Positions 25,025-30,005 of a stretch of 30,005 nucleotides of DNA are shown here, piece after piece (within the stretch, counting starts at the first letter, position 1; each line of letters starts with the position of its first letter). Under the pieces are notes generated by a model that ran no database searches, was not told the DNA's origin, and saw nothing but the letters and a program-made list of their open reading frames with translations. The stretch is taken from NCBI GenBank assembly GCA_052145775.1, contig JBKQNY010000134.1, forward strand, positions 1-30,005, in the 5' to 3' direction. The translations under genes were made by a program, and so were the position numbers. The DNA comes from CAVYPR01 sp052145775 (lineage in GTDB: Bacteria > Actinomycetota > Acidimicrobiia > Acidimicrobiales > RAAP-2).

Positions 25025-26524
25025 ATGACGACGACGACTGACTCCGAGAAGGAGCTCTCCACCAAGAAGCTGCCGGGTCTGCGGGCCAACGCCCTGGGCT
25101 TACCAGCCTTGTTCGCCCAGTCCATGGCGGTGATATCGCCGACCATGACGGCGGTGCTGATCATCCCACTGGCCTTCGCCAGTGCCGGCCAGGGCACCTG
25201 GATGGCCTACGCCTTCGGGACGCTGATGCTCCTGTTCGTGGTCTTCTGCCTCAACCAGTTCGCCCGCCGTTCGGCCTCAGCCGGCTCGATGTATGCCTAT
25301 ACCGCCCGGGGGCTCGGCCCCTCCGTGGGGGTCTTCTCGGGGTGGACGCTCATCTGGGCCTACCTGTTCATCGCCGTGGCCGGGCTCTGCGGCTTCGCCG
25401 TCTTTTGCCAACAGCTGATCACGGCATTGGGGTTCCACGTCACTGTCCACCCGATCGTCTTCTTCGCCGTCAGCGCCTTCTTGTGCTGGTTCGTCGCCTA
25501 CAAGGACATCCGGGTGTCTTCCCTGTTGACTTTGGCCCTCGAGTTCCTTTCCGTCACCTGCATCCTGGCCCTGGCCTTCGTGGTCTTGTTCAAGCACGGC
25601 TTCTCTGTAGACACCACCCAGGTGAAGCTCTCGGGGGTCAACGTCAGGGGCATGGGGCTGGCCATCGTGGCTTGCATCTTCAGCCTGGTCGGGTTTGAGA
25701 GCGCCACCGCCCTGGGCGGTGAGGCCAAGAACCCCAGGCGCAACGTCCCAAAGGCGGTGATCGCCAGCCTCATCTGCACGGGCCTGTTCATGGTGTTCAT
25801 GGCCTACGTGGAGGTGGCCGGCACCAAGGGGTACCACACCCCGTTCACACAGATCGGCGCCCCCCTCAACGTCCTCGCCAACCTCTACGGGGTGCCAGCC
25901 TTCAAGATCCCCATCTCCATCGGGGCCATGGTCAGCTTCTTCTCGCTGTCGCTGTCGTGCCTCAACGCCGGGGCCCGCATCATCTACCCGATGGCTCGGC
26001 ACGGGATCTTCACCGGGCACCTCGGCCGGGCCCACGCCAGCAACCGGACCCCGCACATCGCAGTGACCGTCTACATCGCCATCGTGTTCGCCATCCCCGT
26101 GCTGCTGTCGATCTTCTCGAACCCGTTGACCATCTTCGGCGACGCCGGAACCCTGGCCGCCTTTGGCTTCCTCCTGGCCTACTTCCTGATCACCATCGCC
26201 GCCCCGGCGTACCTCAAGAAGCTGGGAGAGCTGCGGCGCCGGCATGTGGTGATGGCGGTCGCCGCCTGCCTCTGCCTGATGGTGCCGACCATCGGGAGCT
26301 TCTACCCGATGCCGCCCTACCCGGTGGTGCTCTTCCCGTACATCTACCTGGCCTGGATGCTGGTCGGGGCGGGGTGGCTCTACCTGGTCAACCGGCGTAA
26401 CCCGGGGACCAACGCCTCCATCGAGGCCGACCTGGACCGGGCCATCGACCCCCTCGAGGAACACGTGGTGGAGCTGCCCGAGGTGACTCCTGTCCCGGTG
26501 ATGGCCTACACCATCGACATCTGA
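25025..26524 (+). CDS. APC-superfamily amino acid permease
   Basis: 499-aa integral membrane importer of the amino acid-polyamine-organocation superfamily with about twelve hydrophobic segments. The N-terminal region LGLPALFAQSMAVISPTMTAVLIIPLAFASAG and the SAGSMYAYTARGLGP segment are typical of TM1-TM3 of APC proteins; FSLVGFESATALGGEAKNPRRNVPKAV is the family's TM6 and following loop (GFE..ALGEE.KNPRR), a strong hallmark. The substrate is likely an amino acid or amine. Start ATG 25025 has AGAGGAG about ten bases upstream. It is third after the XRE-cupin regulator and M24 protein (86 bp gap), and a 16-bp hairpin follows its stop, so the unit probably ends here. Confidence 0.93.
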   Translation: MTTTTDSEKELSTKKLPGLRANALGLPALFAQSMAVISPTMTAVLIIPLAFASAGQGTWMAYAFGTLMLLFVVFCLNQFARRSASAGSMYAYTARGLGPSVGVFSGWTLIWAYLFIAVAGLCGFAVFCQQLITALGFHVTVHPIVFFAVSAFLCWFVAYKDIRVSSLLTLALEFLSVTCILALAFVVLFKHGFSVDTTQVKLSGVNVRGMGLAIVACIFSLVGFESATALGGEAKNPRRNVPKAVIASLICTGLFMVFMAYVEVAGTKGYHTPFTQIGAPLNVLANLYGVPAFKIPISIGAMVSFFSLSLSCLNAGARIIYPMARHGIFTGHLGRAHASNRTPHIAVTVYIAIVFAIPVLLSIFSNPLTIFGDAGTLAAFGFLLAYFLITIAAPAYLKKLGELRRRHVVMAVAACLCLMVPTIGSFYPMPPYPVVLFPYIYLAWMLVGAGWLYLVNRRNPGTNASIEADLDRAIDPLEEHVVELPEVTPVPVMAYTIDI

Positions 26525-26526
26525 CC

Positions 26527-26574
26527 GCATCGCCCGGGCCCCCCGTCCGATCGGCCCTGGGGCCCGGGCGATGC
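26527..26574 (+). terminator. Strong hairpin after the permease gene (terminator-like)
   Basis: Perfect 16-bp inverted repeat (GCATCGCCCGGGCCCC and its complement) with a 16-nt loop, starting 3 bp after the stop codon. There is no T tract, so it may terminate as a GC-rich actinobacterial hairpin or only protect the mRNA end. Confidence 0.65.
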
Positions 26575-26861
26575 CGAGGGCTATCAGTCCCGCCGCGGCG
26601 TCGAGGTCGCGTTCGGCCGCCGGCGGCTTGGAGATGCAGGCGCCGCAGAGTTCGCCGTTGACGATCTTCTTGAAGTCATGGGGGTCAACCCTTAGCCAAC
26701 AGATGGCCACTCACCGAATGATGTTGGAGTAGCGGCTTCGTTCCAGGTCACAAGGTCAGGCAGCGGCCATGAGCACCAGGTACGGTCGAGCCGGACGGGA
26801 TTTCGGACGTCCGCTAGTGGCTTGGGGACCGCTGGCGGAGACATGGGTTTACCGAACGCCC
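26575..26861. other. Gene-free stretch between permease hairpin and VirB4 pseudogene
   Basis: I see no convincing gene. A short minus-strand frame at about 26577-26710 (containing DPHDFKKIVNGELCGACISKP) has acceptable codon use but no recognised family and reads on into the permease antisense, so it may be a gene remnant. One copy of a 13-bp direct repeat lies at 26685-26697. Confidence 0.4.
26685..26697. repeat. 13-bp direct repeat, left copy
   Basis: tcaacccttagcc, identical to 27908-27920. The two copies bracket the damaged VirB4-like segment. Confidence 0.55.
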
Positions 26862-27767
26862 AGATTCGCCAACACGGCCCAGCTTTCGTCCACCACCACC
26901 AGGGTGTGGACACCGCCGTCCCGATTGCCGGAGGCCTGGCGGGCCAGCGTCGCCTGCAGCGAGGCGGTGGCGCAGGCCATCAGCACCCAGAGGCGGCCGA
27001 GTTGTACAGCGCCGAGAGGTCGAGCACCACCAGGGGCCCGAGAGATCCAAACCTGGCGTGGTAGGACCGTCGAACATGCCGCGGAGGTCGCCGTGGACCA
27101 GGCGTCGTAGTTCCAGGGCGACATCGCGACCGTCCTCGAGGAGGGTGGCACGGTCGGTGCGGACGGCCCCGGCGGACTCAGGCGTCGGTTCCACCATCGT
27201 CTCGACCACGGCCGGCAACGTCGGCACCTGACCCGATCCCCCCACACTGGCCAGCGCCAGGTCGACCGCCACGCGCTCACGCGGGAGCAACCCCCTCCCC
27301 AGGCAGGCCGCGGCCAGCGACGCCAGCAGCTCCACCTGCCGGCCCTCCGCCCGGTCCGGCGAGTCGCCAGCGCCCGGTGCGGCACCGGGTCGCAGGGCGA
27401 TCGGGGCCGTCCCCCATGCGTCGGCCAGGACGCCGTACTCGCCCTTGGGATCGACCACCCACGCCCGGCGGCCGAAGACCGCCTGGCGCCAGAGGTAGGT
27501 CTTGACGAAGGCGCTCCTGCCCCGGCCGATCTGGCCGATCTGGCCGAAGACGATCATGTTTGGGTTTGAGACCACCCCCTGGGCGTAGAGCTCAAAGGGG
27601 TCGTAGACGAAGGAGCCGCCCAGCAGGTCGTGGCCGACCAGGACCCCGCGGTGACCGAGCCCCGACTCGGCGACGAGGGGGTAGGCGGCTCCGAGATTGC
27701 GGGTGGTCAGCTGGTGGGCGGGAACCCGGGGTCCCGTGCGCGGCCCGCCGGACAGTGGGAACGCCAT
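26862..27767 (-). pseudogene. Degenerate second copy of the VirB4-like conjugation ATPase gene
   Basis: Closely similar in protein and DNA to the intact gene at 20462-21760, from MAFPLSGGPRTG to AVLANLGV, where similarity ends; the last quarter is missing. Lesions visible by comparison: a 9-bp tandem duplication in the P-loop (27524-27541, giving GQIGQIGRGRSA), Walker A Lys changed to Arg (codon at 27516-27518), loss of the RLNPLD motif near 27380, a one-base loss in a G run at 27033-27036, and a second one-base loss near 26985-26993. After the two frameshifts the protein continues in the third frame (LQATLARQASGNRDGG, HTLVVVDESWAVLANLG). An open frame continues upstream of 27767 to 27869, but this copy cannot make a functional ATPase. 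Confidence 0.9.
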
Positions 27768-27905
27768 CGGCGTCACCGAGCCCTGCACGCGTCGTGTGGG
27801 CAGGGGTTCGGAAAGGCGGTCGCCATCCATCCTGAACGGTCCGGGCCACCGGCACCGACGCGCCCTCATCTGCCCCCTGCCTCAATGCGGCACTTGTGGC
27901 AGCAA
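26862..27905 (-). repeat. Large direct repeat, copy 2 (degenerate VirB4-like segment)
   Basis: Partner of 20826-21899. The similarity includes ~120 bp upstream of the coding part and ends about 3 bp before the right copy of the 13-bp repeat. Confidence 0.8.
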
Positions 27906-27907
27906 CC

Positions 27908-27920
27908 TCAACCCTTAGCC
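27908..27920. repeat. 13-bp direct repeat, right copy
   Basis: tcaacccttagcc, identical to 26685-26697; lies where similarity to the other VirB4-like locus stops. The 142 bp from here to the next gene show no feature I can name. Confidence 0.55.
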
Positions 27921-28062
27921 TCCAGGAACCCCAGGGCGGTTCATGCCGATGGTACCGACTGATAGTGCCACTACCTTGGGACCTCCGTCCCTGGACAGGA
28001 CTCGTTGATCCTCCCATAGTGGTTGAGGGCGGATTCTCCGTTCAAGCTTGGAGTGGCATGTC

Positions 28063-30005
28063 ATGGGTGGGTCGAGCGGGTGGAAGGGCATGCACACACC
28101 GACGGTTCCCGAGCGTCGGGCACATCGCAGCATCGCATTCTGGCGGGCGTTAAGCACCGGGATCGGCGCACTGGCGGTGATCCTTGTAACCACTTTGGGA
28201 ATGGTGCTCACTGCCGGTGCCGCCCCTCCCGCAGCCGCACCGTTGGCCGCGGTTCCTCGTGCTCCCGGAATGGGCATAGTCAGGGCAAGTTCCCAGTTCG
28301 CCTGCGGGGTCAAGACGACAGGGCGTGTGGCGTGCTGGGGAGTTACAACTACAGGTGACATCAAGGCCCCCGCGAGCACTTTCATCACGGTGAGTTCTGG
28401 TTGGGACAGTTTCGCCTGCGGGATCAAGACGACAGCGCACGTGATCTGCTGGGGGCACACAAACACAGGGGACGCCACGGCCCCTTCGGGCACGTTCACC
28501 CAGGTGGCCAGTGGCGGATCTTTCGCCTGTGGAATCAAGACGACAGGACATATGGCCTGCTGGGGGTCAACATTCACAGGCTCTGGGGACGCCAGGGCCC
28601 CTTCGGGCACGTTCACCCAGATCAGCGCTGGCAGCCTGTTCTCCTGCGGGGTCGAGACGACAGGACACGTGGTGTGCTGGGGGTACACATACCGGGGGAG
28701 TGCCTCTGCTCCGGCCGGCACCTTCATCCAGGTGAGCGCCGGCAACTTCTACGCCTGCGGGGTCGAGACGACAGGACACGTGGTGTGCTGGGGACCCAAC
28801 CAAAACGGGGACACCTCTGCGCCCTCGGGCACCTTCACCCAGGTGAGCACCGGCAACTTCCTGGCCTGCGCGATCAAGACGACAGGGCAGGCGGTGTGCT
28901 GGGGTTACACACAAACAGGGGATGCGAAGGCGCCGTCGGGAACCTTCACCCAAGTGAGCGCTGGCAACCTCCTCGCCTGTGGGATCAAGACGACAGGTCA
29001 AGTGACCTGTTGGGGTCCCACACTCACAGGGGATACGAAAGCACCGTATGCGATATTCGGCCATCCCCAGGTGAGCGCCCGCGACGCATTCGCCTGCGGC
29101 ATCGAGACGACAGGCCACGCCAAGTGCTGGGGCGTCACAATCACAACACAGACGAAGCCACCCGCGGGGGACAGCTTCACCCAGCTGACCACGGGTTACT
29201 GGCACTTCGGCTGCGGTGTCGAGACGACAGGGCATGCCGCATGCTGGGGCGCCTCGACCGATGGCGAGACCTCGCCGCCCTCAGGTGACACGTTCAGGCA
29301 GCTCAGCGCCGGCGGCTACCACTACGTATGCGGTGTCGAGACCACAGGCCACGCAGCTTGCTGGGGGCCCACAACATCGGGGGACGCGAACCCACCCGCA
29401 GGAGACACCTTCATCCAGGTGAGCGCTGGCACAATTTTCGCCTGCGGCATCAAGACGACAGGTCATGGAGAGTGCTGGGGGTACACAACATCGGGAGATG
29501 CGAACCCACCCGCAGAAGACACCTTCACCCAGGTGAGCGCGAGCCCGTTCAGATTTGCCTGCGGTGTCGAGACGACAGGTCATGGAGTGTGCTGGGGGGC
29601 TGCAACAAGTTCGGTGACTGCACCGACACCCTCTTTGACCTTCACCCAGGTGAGCGCCGGCACATCGTTCGCCTGCGGGGTGAAGACCACAGGGCACGCC
29701 ACGTGCTGGGGACGCACAACCGGTGTTCTCGCGAGCACGCCGTCGACAACGACCTTCACCCAGGTGAGCGCCGGCACATCGTTCGCCTGCGGGGTGAAGA
29801 CCACAGGGCGGGCAGCGTGTTGGGGGTCGACAGCTACAGGGAACACTAAAGCGTCGGATCTCGTTACCCCGCTCCCGGTCGCCGTCACCACAGTCAAGGG
29901 CTCCCAGACCTATGGGTCGTCCACACCGGCGTTCAGCTACACCCTCACACCCAGCGGGGCCACCGTCACCGGGACCCTCAGCTGCACCAAGGTGACCTCG
30001 GGCAC
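28063..30005 (+). CDS. Secreted RCC1/BLIP-II-like repeat protein with MBG-like domain (5' part, runs off window)
   Basis: The frame from ATG 28063 stays open to the window end (at least 647 codons). The N-terminus has a basic region and a hydrophobic segment (GIGALAVILVTTLGMVLTAGAA, split by few polar residues), a signal peptide or anchor. Fourteen repeats of 36-40 residues follow, with consensus FTQVSAGxxFACGxKTTGHxxCWGxTxxGD; each holds a Cys-9X-Cys pair and a CWG motif, as in bacterial RCC1-like propeller repeats. After the last repeat, VTTVKGSQTYGSSTPAFSYTLTPSG resembles an MBG/YDG-type adhesin domain. A GGAG at 28050 is 9 nt before the ATG. Codons ending in A (ACA, TCA) are unusually common compared with neighbours, which may indicate transfer. 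Likely an extracellular or surface protein; its partner is unknown. Confidence 0.85.
   Translation, partial: MGGSSGWKGMHTPTVPERRAHRSIAFWRALSTGIGALAVILVTTLGMVLTAGAAPPAAAPLAAVPRAPGMGIVRASSQFACGVKTTGRVACWGVTTTGDIKAPASTFITVSSGWDSFACGIKTTAHVICWGHTNTGDATAPSGTFTQVASGGSFACGIKTTGHMACWGSTFTGSGDARAPSGTFTQISAGSLFSCGVETTGHVVCWGYTYRGSASAPAGTFIQVSAGNFYACGVETTGHVVCWGPNQNGDTSAPSGTFTQVSTGNFLACAIKTTGQAVCWGYTQTGDAKAPSGTFTQVSAGNLLACGIKTTGQVTCWGPTLTGDTKAPYAIFGHPQVSARDAFACGIETTGHAKCWGVTITTQTKPPAGDSFTQLTTGYWHFGCGVETTGHAACWGASTDGETSPPSGDTFRQLSAGGYHYVCGVETTGHAACWGPTTSGDANPPAGDTFIQVSAGTIFACGIKTTGHGECWGYTTSGDANPPAEDTFTQVSASPFRFACGVETTGHGVCWGAATSSVTAPTPSLTFTQVSAGTSFACGVKTTGHATCWGRTTGVLASTPSTTTFTQVSAGTSFACGVKTTGRAACWGSTATGNTKASDLVTPLPVAVTTVKGSQTYGSSTPAFSYTLTPSGATVTGTLSCTKVTSG
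29637..29695 (+). repeat. 59-bp exact repeat, copy A (in repeats 12-13)
   Basis: Identical to 29751-29809, 114 bp (38 codons) away, spanning the TFTQVSAGTSFACGVKTTG coding segment. Confidence 0.85.
29751..29809 (+). repeat. 59-bp exact repeat, copy B (in repeats 13-14)
   Basis: Identical to 29637-29695. No silent differences, so the last two propeller repeats separated very recently or are kept alike by conversion. Confidence 0.85.

Larger units (their letters stand above)
28288..29880 (+). repeat. Fourteen tandem RCC1-like coding repeats
   Basis: Period mostly 111-120 bp, in frame. The DNA core (a/g)agacgacagg... tgctggggg is conserved even at silent positions, implying recent expansion or gene conversion. 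Fourteen is twice seven, the blade number of RCC1/BLIP-II propellers. Confidence 0.85.

Noticed and set aside
25277..26710. 477-codon minus-strand open frame opposite the permease
   Set aside because: His/Gly/Asp-rich antisense of a clear membrane protein; only its first ~45 codons lie outside the permease and these match no known family.
28401..29288. Long open frames on both strands inside the RCC1-like gene (for example 28401-29288 plus, 28567-29235 minus)
   Set aside because: Shadows of the repeat protein: they show the same periodicity, lack family resemblance, and the frame from 28063 has the signal peptide and continues to the window end.
28288..29880. Regularly spaced DNA repeats that could suggest a CRISPR or minisatellite array
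   Set aside because: The repeats are in frame, code for a coherent RCC1-like protein with a signal peptide, and the between-repeat parts also align; no spacer-like unique segments or cas genes.

Overview
This is a very GC-rich stretch of bacterial DNA with actinobacterial character. It has GC-rich codon use, a polyphosphate glucokinase-type ROK kinase, DrrAB-like ABC transporters, a P450, and many starts that look leaderless (a TANNNT hexamer 5-8 nt before ATG/GTG). The gene mix would suit a free-living, possibly uncultured, actinobacterium (for example Acidimicrobiia-like). That placement is inference; there is no rRNA or other strong taxonomic marker here.

Layout. 1-3.6 kb: the end of a peptide-ABC permease, a fused two-ATPase peptide-ABC protein on the opposite strand, ribonuclease HII translationally coupled to it, and a small divergent membrane protein. 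3.6-9.0 kb: a saccharopine-dehydrogenase-like oxidoreductase, a small alpha/beta-barrel protein, a DrrAB-type exporter divergent from a TetR regulator with tandem palindromic operators between them, and two neighbouring dihydrofolate-reductase-like (RibD C-terminal) genes, one truncated. 9.1-14.8 kb: three exported proteins (N,N-dimethylformamidase-beta-like, GH43-like propeller, CocE/S15 hydrolase) around a tRNA-Arg(ACG) with a clear terminator. 14.9-18.8 kb: amidohydrolase, polyphosphate glucokinase, cytochrome P450 and a methyltransferase.

18.8-27.9 kb is the accessory part. An orphan pair of conjugation ATPases (TraG/VirD4-like coupling protein and VirB4-like ATPase, overlapping by 4 nt) lies at one side. 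A second, badly damaged copy of the VirB4-like gene lies in the same orientation about 6 kb away. Between the two copies are a universal stress protein, a class I glutamine amidotransferase, and an apparent operon of XRE-cupin regulator, M24 peptidase-like protein and APC amino-acid permease. The operon has a palindrome over its -35 box and ends in a 16-bp hairpin. The arrangement looks like cargo of a decayed integrative conjugative element; no relaxase or integrase is visible.

28.0-30.0 kb: the start of a large secreted RCC1/BLIP-II-like protein with fourteen Cys-containing repeats (enough for two seven-bladed propellers) followed by the start of an MBG-like domain. It runs off the window end.
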